A stretch of DNA of 64,000 bases from Flavobacterium sp. NKUCC04_CG (GCF_019345525.1 NZ_JAHKRA010000016.1:1-64000); one strand, 5' to 3'. Positions 42,123 through 52,910 are shown, counted from the stretch's first letter. A program made the numbers and translations. Notes: a model not told the origin generated them from the sequence alone.

Positions 42123-42160
42123 TAATAGAGGCTGTCTCAAAAGACAGCCTCTATTGTTTT
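42123..42160 (+). terminator. terminator of the threonine dehydrogenase gene
   Basis: AATAGAGGCTGTCT-caaa-AGACAGCCTCTATT followed by GTTTTT. Confidence 0.85.
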
Positions 42161-42277
42161 TACAACATTCCCTTCCTTTGAAGCGGTGCTTGAAGGTTGA
42201 GTTAAAAATCTTTTTTACTAAAGCGCAATTAGTAGCCTTCGCATTTTAGTGTTTTATACTCGTTGTTTAAAACTAAT

Positions 42278-42445
42278 TTATTTTCTTAAGCGATTAAAAA
42301 CCAAACTAGCTAAAGAAGCTGCAATCAGAATCAAACCTGCGATGGTTATGAGGTGATTGTTTAGCACTGCGGTTGATTTTAGTATATAGCCTAAAACCAT
42401 AAGTGCTAGGCCGATTACTAATATAGTGAGTGGATTTATCTTCAT
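42278..42445 (-). CDS. 55-residue membrane protein
   Basis: The minus strand from ATG 42445 reads MKINPLTILVIGLALMVLGY, then ILKSTAVLNNHLITIAG and LILIAASLASLVFNRLRK, then TAA. Two hydrophobic helices are separated by a short polar loop, with a positive C-terminus, which makes a plausible small inner-membrane protein. AAGGA lies ten bases before the ATG. It is shorter than the usual cut-off and could be missed by gene callers. Function unknown. Confidence 0.6.
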   Translation of the reverse strand: MKINPLTILVIGLALMVLGYILKSTAVLNNHLITIAGLILIAASLASLVFNRLRK

Positions 42446-42684
42446 TGGAGTCCTTTTTTATATTAGTACTAAATTAGTGTTTTTTTTGTTATATCGTAAA
42501 ATGAATACCAGAGAAATAACAATTCGTGTGGTAATAGTGGGGTTTTAAAATAAATTTTTAACAATAAAAGAACTGCTGCTTGTTTATTGTGTGAAGGAAT
42601 GATATTTTCGTTTAACCAAAGCAACTTTCCTTGGGAGTATGGATTCGGGAGTGTAGTAAAGAGTTTTTTAGATAAATACAGTAT

Positions 42685-43323
42685 ATGGAACAATGGGTTG
42701 ATTTTTGGAAAAATGTTTCTTTTGTCGATATTATCGAATTTTTGGGAACATTTGCTTTTGCGATAAGTGGTATTCGATTGGCATCGGCAAAGAAACTCGA
42801 TTGGTTTGGTGCCTTTGTAGTTGGTTTTGTTACCGCCACAGGTGGAGGAACCTTACGCGATTTATTGTTGGGGGTTGTTCCTTTTTGGATGATTTCAAGT
42901 GTGTATGCTTGGTGCACGGTGCTTTCTTTGCTCTTTGTTATTGTTTTTCGTAAAAAATTAGTGCATCTAAACGGACCTTTTTTATGGTTTGATAGTATTG
43001 GTTTGGGGTTATTTGTCGTTGTAGGAGTTGAGAAAGCTTTGACCTTGGATTATTCCATAGGGGTTGTGGTGATGATGGGGACTATTACGGGAGTTGTAGG
43101 CGGGATGATTCGCGATATTTTGATAAATGAGATACCGGCTGTTTTTACGCAGGAATTATATGCGGTGGCGTGTATTTTGGGGGCTCTTCTTTACTATAGC
43201 TTCGATTATATGGGGGTTTCTGCTCCGGTGACGCAAATTTCTACTGCCGTTTTTGTTTTTGTAATTCGCATAGCCGCAGCGCGTTACAAATGGAAGTTAC
43301 CGGTGTTAAAAGGAGAACAATAA
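42685..43323 (+). CDS. TRIC-type (YicG/UPF0126) cation channel protein
   Basis: A 212-residue inner-membrane protein with about seven helices. The duplicated half-motif of the family is clear: FLGTFAFAISGIRLASAKKLDWFGAFVVGFVTATGGGTLRDLLLG and the later VVMMGTITGVVGGMIRDILINEIPAVF, each with the Gly-Gly-Gly/Arg-Asp kink that forms the pore. Bacterial TRIC homologues conduct monovalent cations as trimers. The start at 42685 precedes WVDFWKNVSFVDIIEFLG; it could move a few residues. It is upstream of tRNA-Asn but is not linked to it in function. Confidence 0.9.
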   Translation: MEQWVDFWKNVSFVDIIEFLGTFAFAISGIRLASAKKLDWFGAFVVGFVTATGGGTLRDLLLGVVPFWMISSVYAWCTVLSLLFVIVFRKKLVHLNGPFLWFDSIGLGLFVVVGVEKALTLDYSIGVVVMMGTITGVVGGMIRDILINEIPAVFTQELYAVACILGALLYYSFDYMGVSAPVTQISTAVFVFVIRIAAARYKWKLPVLKGEQ

Positions 43324-43349
43324 AAAAGCGAAAAATTTCAATTGTTTTG

Positions 43350-43380
43350 TTTGGAAAGCCCTAAATAATTTCTATATTTG
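43350..43380 (+). promoter_or_regulatory. tRNA-Asn promoter
   Basis: TTTG at 43350-43353, 19 bases, TATATTTG at 43373-43380: the textbook Bacteroidota promoter, 26 bases before the tRNA. Confidence 0.75.
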
Positions 43381-43405
43381 CAACCGCAATAAGGGTTATA
43401 AACCT

Positions 43406-43479
43406 TCCTCCTTAGCTCAGTTGGTTAGAGCATCTGACTGTTAATCAGAGGGTCCTTGGTTCGAGCCCAAGAGGGGGAG
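43406..43479 (+). tRNA. tRNA-Asn (GTT)
   Basis: A 74-base cloverleaf. The acceptor TCCTCCT pairs with AGGGGGA, the D arm is GCTC...GAGC, the anticodon stem TCTGA/TCAGA has loop CTGTTAA (anticodon GTT at 43440-43442), and the T arm is CTTGG-TTCGAGC-CCAAG. Discriminator G; CCA is not fully encoded. Confidence 0.97.
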
Positions 43480-43485
43480 CAAATA

Positions 43486-43523
43486 GAAAGTCTTTTAAAC
43501 GTAATGTTTAAAAGACTTTTTTG
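43486..43523 (+). terminator. terminator of tRNA-Asn
   Basis: AAAGTCTTTTAAAC-gtaat-GTTTAAAAGACTTTTTTG. Confidence 0.85.
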
Positions 43524-43710
43524 TTTTTAGTGCTTTCTTATGTCGCTGTTCTATTTAATGAATGTTTAGTGAGGTCTTTCTTGTTTATTAAAGTACGATT
43601 TTGAGTATACCGATTCCTGATTTCTAACCCCTGAGTACTCTTTTTATGTTCTATGATTTTTATTCTTATTTGTTAGGATTGTTATCTTTGGTAGATTAAA
43701 AGGTTTCGTT

Positions 43711-44364
43711 ATGAGAAAAATAGGTTTGTTCTTGCTGTTCATAGGTTTCGTTATGGTGTCTTGTTCTAGTGACGATTCATCTGAATCAGGAAAGGTTGAG
43801 GTTAAGTTGAAATACGAAGATTTTGTCGATAAAAAAATGAATCAGGTGCTCACTGAAGAGTTTGGTATGGATATTTATCCTGGTGATACGCCTCCTGTGA
43901 TTGAGGGGTCTTTTGTTGCGAGCCCATTCTTTTGTAAAAAATCTAATTTTCCTGATTTTTCGGAAGGTTTAAATTTTGGGAGTACCGATTTAACTTTTTT
44001 TAATCAGAACAATTTAGTTCAGAGTATTGATTTTAATAGTTTGTTGACTTACAATCCGGGTTTTAATGGAAAGTTAGAGCGTTGGGATGGTAAGGGGTGT
44101 TTTATCTCGGGTGCTGCTAACAAATTTTCTGTGGTTTTTCATACGGAAGGATCTTTAGAAGTGGGAAATGGTGTGTCGGCATGGTATAAAAACTTGGTGG
44201 CGGTATCTGGTGAGTTGGTTGTCGACGAGCTAGGAAAGGTCAAGGGGATTGCAAATTTTCAATTGGCTTCAGTGATGTTGGATGATTTTGGGGACCCTCA
44301 TGGTATTTTGGTTGCCGTTGGTATGGGGAGATTATGGACCGATGATTATGCTGAGCGTAAATAA
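43711..44364 (+). CDS. lipoprotein of unknown function
   Basis: A 217-residue protein with signal peptide and lipobox VMVSC (Cys 18), followed by SSDDSSES, an acidic Ser/Asp stretch like the surface-export signals of Bacteroidota lipoproteins. The mature part has two Cys (SPFFCKKSNFPDF and WDGKGCFISGAANKF) that could pair, and beta-rich segments. I know no family for it. A TATCTTTG box at 43683-43690 and a terminator at 44396 make it a single-gene unit. Confidence 0.7.
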   Translation: MRKIGLFLLFIGFVMVSCSSDDSSESGKVEVKLKYEDFVDKKMNQVLTEEFGMDIYPGDTPPVIEGSFVASPFFCKKSNFPDFSEGLNFGSTDLTFFNQNNLVQSIDFNSLLTYNPGFNGKLERWDGKGCFISGAANKFSVVFHTEGSLEVGNGVSAWYKNLVAVSGELVVDELGKVKGIANFQLASVMLDDFGDPHGILVAVGMGRLWTDDYAERK

Positions 44365-44395
44365 CAGGTTTTCGAATTCTTAGAGGAGATTTGTA

Positions 44396-44424
44396 TAAAG
44401 ACTGTTTTAGGTAGTCTTTTTTTT
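44396..44424 (+). terminator. terminator of the lipoprotein gene
   Basis: AAAGACT-gttttagg-TAGTCTTTTTTTT. Confidence 0.65.
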
Positions 44425-44557
44425 GTTCGAAATGGTTACAGTGCCGTTTTGAGCTAGTTGCAGAATGATTTTTAGGCGGTTTTAAAGTGTTTTTCTTAGT
44501 TTAGGCTATAATGTGGTCTGGCGTTGAGTTTCCAGTCTTATAGCGTGCTCTTTTAAA

Positions 44558-44597
44558 CAAAAAAGCTGTTTGAAAATTAATTCAAACAGCTTTTTTT
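44558..44597. terminator. terminator of atpDC
   Basis: AAAAAAGCTGTTTGAA-aattaa-TTCAAACAGCTTTTTTT, symmetrical and usable in both directions. Confidence 0.8.
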
Positions 44598-44617
44598 AAT
44601 AAGGGTTGATCGTTGTT

Positions 44618-44899
44618 TTAGTTTACTAAAATGTTGATCTTATTGTCGTTCATTTCCAATGTTCCAGAAGCGATAGATAGCCAATAGGTGGTATCGTTTA
44701 TCTTTTGAAATTTAGAAGCGAATTCTTTAGCTATTTTGATGTCACTACCTACAATCTTAATATTGCCTTTTGTTAAAGCAGATACTATAGGTGCGTGATT
44801 GTTTAGCATTTGAAACTCTCCATTTAATCCAGGTACAGCTACCGAAATAACTTCTCCTTTGAATAATGTGGCCTCTGGTGATACAATTTCTAGTTTCAT
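44618..44899 (-). CDS. atpC: ATP synthase F1 subunit epsilon
   Basis: Rotor-stalk subunit of the F1 part of ATP synthase. It has 93 residues, only the N-terminal beta-sandwich (MKLEIVSPEATLFKGEVISV, GLNGEFQMLNNHAPIVSAL, ending GTLEMNDNKINILVN). The C-terminal two-helix hairpin that inhibits ATP hydrolysis in E. coli is absent, which is common in Bacteroidota. It follows atpD at 21 bases in one transcript. The other ATP synthase genes are elsewhere in the genome. Confidence 0.95.
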   Translation of the reverse strand: MKLEIVSPEATLFKGEVISVAVPGLNGEFQMLNNHAPIVSALTKGNIKIVGSDIKIAKEFASKFQKINDTTYWLSIASGTLEMNDNKINILVN

Positions 44900-44920
44900 G
44901 GGAATAGCGTTTATATTAGA

Positions 44921-46435
<1,515 letters not shown>

Positions 46436-46679
46436 TTATGTATTTATTTAACAGCTATTTACCTTTAATGAAAAAACACTCTTTTTCAGATTGCAAAGAT
46501 AGTTTTTTTATCCGAAAATTAAAAAAGTTTGAAAATTAAATTTTCACAGCATATTTATATATTTTATAGAATTGTTAAAGGCGCGTTTAATTAAATGTAA
46601 ATTCGGGTGTTTTCTTCTGTTTCTAATGCCTGATTTCGTTATCTTACGCTTTGTTTTAGCGTAGAAATTGTAATATGTT

Positions 46680-46718
46680 TAAAAAGCATCCTTTTTTAGT
46701 AGAAAAAAGGATGCTTTT
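46680..46718. terminator. terminator of the catalase gene
   Basis: AAAAAGCATCCTTTTTT-agtag-AAAAAAGGATGCTTTT; lies behind the catalase gene on the minus strand. Confidence 0.75.
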
Positions 46719-46724
46719 GATTGC

Positions 46725-48239
46725 TTATTTTGGCATAAATGCTTTTAATTGCTCCATATCGACTCCAAGTCCTCTTGCAACGCCCATTCCCAAAGGTACA
46801 CTTGCTCTAAACCAATGACAAAGCTGTCTCATAATGATTTCGTCTCTTTTTGGACCTGCTATACCGCTCATGGCACCAACGATGTTGTTGATTGTATGCG
46901 CTTTTGCCTCATCGTTCATAACGCGGTCAAATAATTCTCCCGGTTGGGTGTAATGATCATCGTCGTTTTCATTTCTGTCGTAATAAGCTACGGTTGCTGA
47001 ATCGAGTTCGTAAGGTATTCCTTTTGCTGTTTGAGCTTCGTAATTACCGTCAAAACTATTGGGGAAATAATTTGGCGCACTGCCGTTGTTTCCATCAAAT
47101 CGCATGGCACCGTCGCGATGGTAGTTGTTTGTCATAAAAGGACAGGCGTTTACCGGCAAACTTTGATAATTGGCGCCAATTCTATATCGTTGTGCATCTG
47201 GATAGGACAAAATTCGTCCTTGTAACATCTTGTCGGGCGAAAAACCGATACCGTCTACCAAATTGGTTGGGGCGAAGGCAGCTTGTTCTACTTCGGCAAA
47301 ATAGTTGTTCGGGATCTTATTAAGCTCAATATAGCCGACTTCGATTAAAGGATATTCCTTTTGCGACCATACTTTGGTTAAATCAAAAGGATTCCAACGA
47401 AAGTTTTTAGCCTGTTCTTGAGACATCACCTGTATGGAAAAAGTATATCTTGGAAATTCACCTCTCGAAATCGTGTCTACTAATGATTTCTGTGCAAAAT
47501 CAGGGTCGATTCCTCGCATTTCTTGCGCCTGCGCTCCTGTTAATGTTCGATTTCCCTGTTGGGTTTTGTAGTGGAATTTGACATAATTCCATTCGTTTTG
47601 AGCATTGACCATTGAAAAGGTATGACTCCCATATCCATTCATGTGCTGGTAACCGTCGGGTGTTCCTCGGTCGGACATCAAGATCAATACTTGATGTAAA
47701 CTCTCGGGATTAAGCGACCAAAAATCCCAAACCATCGTAGGGCTCTTTAAGTTGGTGTGTGGTTCTCTCTTTTGAGTATGTATAAAATCTGGAAATTTTT
47801 TGGCATCTTTAATAAAAAATACGGGTGTATTGTTACCAACTAAATCCCAATTGCCATCTTCTGTATAAAACTTTAAAGCGAATCCTCTAGGGTCTCTTTC
47901 GCTATCTGCAGATCCTTTTTCTCCCCCAACTGTAGAGAATCGAACAAACATATCTGTTTCTTTTCCGATTTCTGAGAATAATTTGGCACGGGTGTATTTG
48001 GTGATATCGTGGGTAACCACAAATTTACCATAGGCTCCAGTTCCCTTGGCGTGTACGATGCGTTCGGGGATTCGTTCTCGGTTAAACTGAGCTAATTTTT
48101 CATGAAGAAAGTAGTCTTGCAATAACACAGGTCCGCGTGCTCCTACTGTTTGTGAATCTTCATAATGTCCTACTGCGGCCCCAGCATTAGTGGTTATTGG
48201 GCAGTTGGTGTGCTTATTGTCTTTAGAATTGTTCTCCAT
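46725..48239 (-). CDS. katA: monofunctional heme catalase
   Basis: Breaks hydrogen peroxide to water and oxygen. It has 504 residues, the small-subunit catalase size. The catalytic His is in RERIPERIVHAKGTGAYG, the distal Asn in GNNTPVFFIKDAKKFPDFIH, and the proximal heme Tyr in RILSYPDAQRYRIGANY. The start MENNSKDNKHTNCPITTNAG is usual for the family. It is divergent from an OxyR-type regulator with a palindrome between them, so peroxide-induced expression through OxyR is likely. Confidence 0.97.
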   Translation of the reverse strand: MENNSKDNKHTNCPITTNAGAAVGHYEDSQTVGARGPVLLQDYFLHEKLAQFNRERIPERIVHAKGTGAYGKFVVTHDITKYTRAKLFSEIGKETDMFVRFSTVGGEKGSADSERDPRGFALKFYTEDGNWDLVGNNTPVFFIKDAKKFPDFIHTQKREPHTNLKSPTMVWDFWSLNPESLHQVLILMSDRGTPDGYQHMNGYGSHTFSMVNAQNEWNYVKFHYKTQQGNRTLTGAQAQEMRGIDPDFAQKSLVDTISRGEFPRYTFSIQVMSQEQAKNFRWNPFDLTKVWSQKEYPLIEVGYIELNKIPNNYFAEVEQAAFAPTNLVDGIGFSPDKMLQGRILSYPDAQRYRIGANYQSLPVNACPFMTNNYHRDGAMRFDGNNGSAPNYFPNSFDGNYEAQTAKGIPYELDSATVAYYDRNENDDDHYTQPGELFDRVMNDEAKAHTINNIVGAMSGIAGPKRDEIIMRQLCHWFRASVPLGMGVARGLGVDMEQLKAFMPK

Positions 48240-48318
48240 AATTAAATTAGTTTAGTTAATGGCTCTTTTTATATAGTATAAAGGTATAGCTAATTGTGTA
48301 TTGATAAAAACGAATATT

Positions 48319-48358
48319 TAGATAGTTATATCTATTTCGTAGATAATGCTTATTTTTG
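48319..48358 (+). promoter_or_regulatory. candidate OxyR operator and oxyR promoter
   Basis: A perfect inverted repeat TAGATA-gtta-TATCTA at 48319-48334 with a further half-site TAGATA at 48340-48345, placed where the -33 region of oxyR would be. The -7 box TATTTTTG follows at 48351-48358. This would allow autorepression and activation of the divergent catalase gene. Confidence 0.5.
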
Positions 48359-48376
48359 TTGTTTAATAAATATACT

Positions 48377-49291
48377 ATGAATTTACAACAATTGGAATAT
48401 GTATTGGCGGTTTATGAAGAAACTAATTTCAGTTTTGCAGCGGATAAGTGTTTTGTTTCTCAGTCCACTTTGAGTACCATGATAATTAAATTGGAGGAGG
48501 AGCTGGGGGTTAGGATTTTTGACAGGAGAAGTAAGCCGGTGGGTGTGACTCAAGAGGGCAGCATTATTATAGATAAAATAAAGTTGATTTTGGCGGGTGT
48601 ATACGACTTACAGGAAGTGGTAAAAGAGATGAAGGGAGATTTGTCAGGGTTGATACGTATAGGAGTAATTCCGACAGTAGCTCCATATTTGATGCCGTTA
48701 TTTTTAAGTCGGTTTGTTGAGCAATATAAAGACATTCAGCTCGTAGTTCAAGAATTGATTACCGAAAGTGTGTTGGAGAAAATTGAAAATCGCACTTTGG
48801 ATTTTGGCATTGCCTCGACTCCGATTGATTCAAGATTTAGTGATGTAGTCAGTATCCCGCTTTATCAAGAGCCGTTTGTCTTATTTGATTATTCAGAGCG
48901 TGAGCATGCCTTTCCATTGCATATTAAGGATGTTGACCGTGAAAAACTGTGGTTGCTGGCCGAAGGGCATTGTATGCGCTCTCAGATTCAGACGCTTTGT
49001 GCTGAAAATCAAGTGCAAAAGAACTGGAGTAATGTTGATTATCAAGCGGGGGGATTGGATACTTTAATCCGTTTGGTAAAAAAGACGGGTGGGTTGACTT
49101 TGTTGCCGTATTTGGCTACTCTGGATTTTAAAGACGCTGATTTGACTAAATTATACCCGTTTCAAAGCCCGAATCCCACTAGAGAAATTTGTTTGTTGGT
49201 GCATAAAAATTTTGTAAAGAAGGGTATTCTAGATGTTTTTAAAAAGGAAATTATACATACTGTCTCGCCACTTTTAAACGATTTTAAATAG
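48377..49291 (+). CDS. oxyR: LysR-family peroxide sensor OxyR
   Basis: A 304-residue LysR-type regulator. Start ATG 48377 (MNLQQLEYVLAVYEETNFSFAA) opens the N-terminal winged helix; the frame from 48356 overlaps the -7 box and is rejected. The regulatory domain has GHCMRSQIQTLC with Cys at residues 199 and 208, the same positions and spacing as the redox pair of E. coli OxyR. This makes the peroxide-sensing role likely. It is divergent from katA. Transcripts of oxyR and glmS meet at a shared terminator. Confidence 0.93.
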   Translation: MNLQQLEYVLAVYEETNFSFAADKCFVSQSTLSTMIIKLEEELGVRIFDRRSKPVGVTQEGSIIIDKIKLILAGVYDLQEVVKEMKGDLSGLIRIGVIPTVAPYLMPLFLSRFVEQYKDIQLVVQELITESVLEKIENRTLDFGIASTPIDSRFSDVVSIPLYQEPFVLFDYSEREHAFPLHIKDVDREKLWLLAEGHCMRSQIQTLCAENQVQKNWSNVDYQAGGLDTLIRLVKKTGGLTLLPYLATLDFKDADLTKLYPFQSPNPTREICLLVHKNFVKKGILDVFKKEIIHTVSPLLNDFK

Positions 49292-49304
49292 GAATTGGCA
49301 ATAT

Positions 49305-49342
49305 AAAAAAACTCGGATTTGCAACAGCAAATCCGAGTTTTT
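49305..49342. terminator. bidirectional terminator between oxyR and glmS
   Basis: AAAAAACTCGGATTTGC-aaca-GCAAATCCGAGTTTTT. Confidence 0.85.
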
Positions 49343-49365
49343 GATTTAATATATTTCAGAAAGTC

Positions 49366-51210
49366 TTATTCTACCGTAACTGATTTTGCCAAGTTTCTCG
49401 GTTGATCGACATTGCAATTTCTCAACACGGCAATGTGATAAGATAAAAGCTGTAAAGGAATGGTTGTTATAATTGGCGAAAGCGCTTCAGAGATATAAGG
49501 TACCTCTATAACGTGATCGGCCAATGATCGGACTTGTTCGTCACCTTTGGTAACGACAGCGATAATTTTTCCATTACGAGCTTTAATCTCTTGTACGTTG
49601 CTGACAATTTTATCGTAATGATTTTGTTGTTGTGCCACTACGATTACAGGCATATGTTCGTCTATTAAGGCGATTGGGCCGTGTTTCATCTCTGCAGCAG
49701 GATAACCTTCCGCATGGATATAAGAAATTTCTTTCAATTTTAAGGCACCTTCTAATGCTACTGGATAGTTATAACCACGACCTAGATAAAGGCAGTTTGT
49801 TGCATTTTGATATACCTTAGCTATTTTAAGAATTTCTTCATTCATCTTTAAAGCTTCCTCCACTCTTTCAGGAATCATTTCCATCTCTAATAAATAGCGC
49901 TGATAGTCTGAATTATTCATGGTACCCTTAGCCTTGGCTAAACGCAATGCGATAAGTGTTAGCACCGTAATTTGTGTTGTAAAAGCCTTGGTAGATGCCA
50001 CTCCAATCTCTGGACCTGCGTGGGTATAAGCGCCTGCGTGCGTTTCTCTAGAGATAGAGGAACCAACCACATTACATACTCCGAAAACAAAGGCTCCGCG
50101 TTGTTTGGCTAATTTGATAGCAGCCAAAGTATCGGCCGTTTCACCTGATTGAGAAATAGCGATAACCACATCATTTGGATAAATAATCGGATTTCTATAT
50201 CTAAATTCTGAAGCGTATTCAACCTCAACCGGAATTCTTGCAAATTCTTCAAAGATGTATTCTGCAACTAAACCAGCATGCCAAGAAGTTCCGCAAGCGA
50301 TAATGATGATGCGATCGGCGTTTAGAAATTTCTCTAAGTTGTCTTCAACTCCAGCCATTTTTATTAAGCCACGATCAGAAAGTAATCGACCTCTATAAGT
50401 GTCTTTGATTACATTGGGTTGTTCGTGGATTTCTTTAAGCATAAAATGGTCGTAACCATCTTTTTCTATTTGTTCAAGGTTCAACTGCAATTCTTGAACA
50501 TAAGGAATAACCAAAGAATCGTCTTTAATTTTTCTTAGTTTTAGAGGTTTATGCAATCTGATAATCGCCATTTCTTCGTCTTCTAAATAGATGGCATTAT
50601 TGGTGTATTCTATAAATGGCGAAGCGTCTGAAGTTACGAAGTATTCATTTTCTCCAATTCCTATTGCCAAAGGACTTCCCAGTCTTGCGGCTATAATTTC
50701 ATTGGGTTTTTTAATGTCGAAAACGGCAATCGCGTAGGCGCCCACAACTTGGTTAAGTGCTACTTGAACGGCTTTTCCAAGTTTTAAATTATTTGTTTTT
50801 TGTATGTCTTCAATCAAGTTAATTAAAACTTCTGTATCCGTGTCGGATTTAAAAGTATAACCTCTATTGATCAATTCCTTTTTTAGCGAATCGTAGTTTT
50901 CAATAATTCCGTTGTGAATGATAACCAGTTCTCCTGAATTAGAAAAATGAGGATGTGAATTGACGTCGTTAGGAATACCGTGAGTTGCCCAACGGGTATG
51001 TCCAATTCCAACGGTACCTACTTTAACGGCATCAGTTGCAATAGCTTCTAAGTCGGAAACCTTCCCTTTGGTTTTACAAAGATTGATTTGATTTCCGTCA
51101 TATACTGCCAATCCAGCACTATCATAACCTCTGTATTCTAGTCGTGTCAAACCCTTGATGATTACAGGGTAGGCATCACGATAACCTATATATCCTACTA
51201 TTCCACACAT
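49366..51210 (-). CDS. glmS: glutamine-fructose-6-phosphate aminotransferase (isomerizing)
   Basis: Makes glucosamine-6-phosphate from fructose-6-phosphate and glutamine, the first step to UDP-GlcNAc for peptidoglycan and lipid A. It has 614 residues. The N-terminal nucleophile Cys2 is in MCGIVGYIGYRDAYPVIIKGL, with GHTRWATHG and HNGIIENY in the amidotransferase part. Two SIS domains follow (ACGTSWHAGLVAEYIFEE, AISQSGETADTLAAIKLAK, AEMKHGPIALIDE), and the C-terminus is LAKSVTVE. The next gene upstream (DUF4270) ends five bases before its start, so they form one operon. I see no glmS ribozyme. Confidence 0.98.
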   Translation of the reverse strand: MCGIVGYIGYRDAYPVIIKGLTRLEYRGYDSAGLAVYDGNQINLCKTKGKVSDLEAIATDAVKVGTVGIGHTRWATHGIPNDVNSHPHFSNSGELVIIHNGIIENYDSLKKELINRGYTFKSDTDTEVLINLIEDIQKTNNLKLGKAVQVALNQVVGAYAIAVFDIKKPNEIIAARLGSPLAIGIGENEYFVTSDASPFIEYTNNAIYLEDEEMAIIRLHKPLKLRKIKDDSLVIPYVQELQLNLEQIEKDGYDHFMLKEIHEQPNVIKDTYRGRLLSDRGLIKMAGVEDNLEKFLNADRIIIIACGTSWHAGLVAEYIFEEFARIPVEVEYASEFRYRNPIIYPNDVVIAISQSGETADTLAAIKLAKQRGAFVFGVCNVVGSSISRETHAGAYTHAGPEIGVASTKAFTTQITVLTLIALRLAKAKGTMNNSDYQRYLLEMEMIPERVEEALKMNEEILKIAKVYQNATNCLYLGRGYNYPVALEGALKLKEISYIHAEGYPAAEMKHGPIALIDEHMPVIVVAQQQNHYDKIVSNVQEIKARNGKIIAVVTKGDEQVRSLADHVIEVPYISEALSPIITTIPLQLLSYHIAVLRNCNVDQPRNLAKSVTVE

Positions 51211-51215
51211 AGTTT

Positions 51216-52886
51216 TTAGTTTTTAGATTTGGTGTAAAAGATTTCGAGTTTCAGTTTTTTGTTTTCGTCGCTGGTATTTGTTCCATATAAAACAGTACCT
51301 AGTGGAGACATAATTGACGAAGTCGGAATCGATTTTATAGCTCGGGGTGAATTGTTTATCGGTGTCTTCAATCGTTTAGAAGAAACATTGTTGATATCAT
51401 AACTAACTGCCAATCCCAATTTTACATTGGTAGAATCTTTATTGATCAGGTTGTTGATGTGGTCAGCAATTTTTATTCGATATCGTATCCCCTTTTTGTC
51501 TTCTGTATTTTCTTTTTCTAAAATTCCTCCGTAAACGGCTTTAGCATATATAGAATTTTGAGCAGTATTGTCCGTGGCATAATCTTTTAAAATCATGTTG
51601 TTGTCCAAGTCATATAAATAAATACGTGTTGGTTCTATTTGTTTACCGTCGGACATGGTTACTTTGTCCACATAGAAATTCAGTCGAGCATCGTTTATCA
51701 ACCACTTGTTTTCTCTTAAATAATTCAATTCCTCAGAAACGCCGTTGCTGTTTTTCTTAAATAATTCGATTACCGCAAAAGAACCACTACCGCCTTTGAT
51801 GAACAGTTTTTCATCTCCTTGAGTTTTATTTGGGTTTGCTATGTTGTGAAGGTAGTTACTGCTGAAGTCATTATTGAAATAATTACCTGTTATCAGGGTA
51901 TTGTCGGTAACACCTAATTTGACAACATCACTGCTGATGTCTAATTCAAGTTGTTTTCTCTCTCTCTTTTTACCTGCGGTTTCAGAGTCCTGAGAATAAA
52001 TGATAACCAACTTTGCCGCGGCAAAGTTCATAACACCTAGGGCGCCTGTTCCAATAGTACTTTCAGCTTTAAAATAAAGTCCTCTAAAAAAGTTTTGGAA
52101 AAGATTATTATTGCCAAAGTTTGGTAGGTTTTCAGGTGTGAATAACATTTTTTCAAAGTATGCTTTGTTTAAGTCTAGCCACATACCTGGAGTTAAAGTC
52201 TCTTTTACTATAGGTTTTCCTGTATTTTCGTCTGTTTTTATAGAACCGTCTTCATTGTATTGATACAGGTTAATGGCGGTCTTTTTAAAATAGAAAGCCG
52301 AATTTTGAGAAACGTCGTTCGAGTCATTTAACGGAGTTCCTTTAATAAAGTTCTCAATCTTGGAGTTTTCATCCGAGTAAATTCTACTGACATTAGTGGG
52401 ATCGGGGCTAAAATTACTTAAGAAATATCCGTTCTCATAAACTTTTAAACTAAAAACACCTGTACCATAAGTAGAGGGTAATTGGTATTCTGTGACATCG
52501 TTATTCGTTGTCGGGGTGTCTGCTATATAGGGAATGTAAACATATACAGAATCTACTTTTGGGTTTTTCCCCAAAGACCCCAAGCTGTTATTAGTGGGAA
52601 ATGACACTTGAGTTACAAAATTCGCTACGGTTTTTCCAAAGACAGGGTCGACCATAGCTCCTATTGCATTATAGGGTAAATAACCAGTTTCTACTGCACC
52701 TGGTTGGGTTCCTTCTCCTGTAACTTGATTGTAAGCAACAACGTTTTGGGCAGTGTATTTGTCCAGTAAGAAATTTTCTTCTCCGATAATTTCCGAACCG
52801 ATGGTGTTGAAATCTTTGTCACAAGATTGGATACTCAGAGTCCCAATTAAGAGTAATATACCTTTTAATAATGCTTTTCTATTCAT
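51216..52886 (-). CDS. DUF4270 family lipoprotein
   Basis: A 556-residue lipoprotein (lipobox LSIQSC, Cys 22) with the DUF4270 hallmarks: DKDFNTIGSEIIGE directly after the Cys, GYLPYNAIGAMVDPVFGKTVANFVTQV, then KVDSVYVYIPY, and the late KAVYGGILE. The family is widespread in Bacteroidota and its role is not established. It is set between the glycogen-synthase-like gene and glmS, all on the minus strand with small gaps. The conserved neighbourhood suggests a link to envelope sugar metabolism, but that is inference. Confidence 0.88.
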   Translation of the reverse strand: MNRKALLKGILLLIGTLSIQSCDKDFNTIGSEIIGEENFLLDKYTAQNVVAYNQVTGEGTQPGAVETGYLPYNAIGAMVDPVFGKTVANFVTQVSFPTNNSLGSLGKNPKVDSVYVYIPYIADTPTTNNDVTEYQLPSTYGTGVFSLKVYENGYFLSNFSPDPTNVSRIYSDENSKIENFIKGTPLNDSNDVSQNSAFYFKKTAINLYQYNEDGSIKTDENTGKPIVKETLTPGMWLDLNKAYFEKMLFTPENLPNFGNNNLFQNFFRGLYFKAESTIGTGALGVMNFAAAKLVIIYSQDSETAGKKRERKQLELDISSDVVKLGVTDNTLITGNYFNNDFSSNYLHNIANPNKTQGDEKLFIKGGSGSFAVIELFKKNSNGVSEELNYLRENKWLINDARLNFYVDKVTMSDGKQIEPTRIYLYDLDNNMILKDYATDNTAQNSIYAKAVYGGILEKENTEDKKGIRYRIKIADHINNLINKDSTNVKLGLAVSYDINNVSSKRLKTPINNSPRAIKSIPTSSIMSPLGTVLYGTNTSDENKKLKLEIFYTKSKN

Positions 52887-52910
52887 GTGTGGGTTTTTCC
52901 AATTTTAAGA

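Noticed and set aside
44425..44557. Small gene between the lipoprotein and atpC
   Set aside because: No start with a credible frame; flanked by two terminators.
51211..51300. glmS ribozyme or riboswitch near glmS
   Set aside because: The gap to the upstream gene is five bases; there is no room for a ribozyme and none is expected in this phylum.
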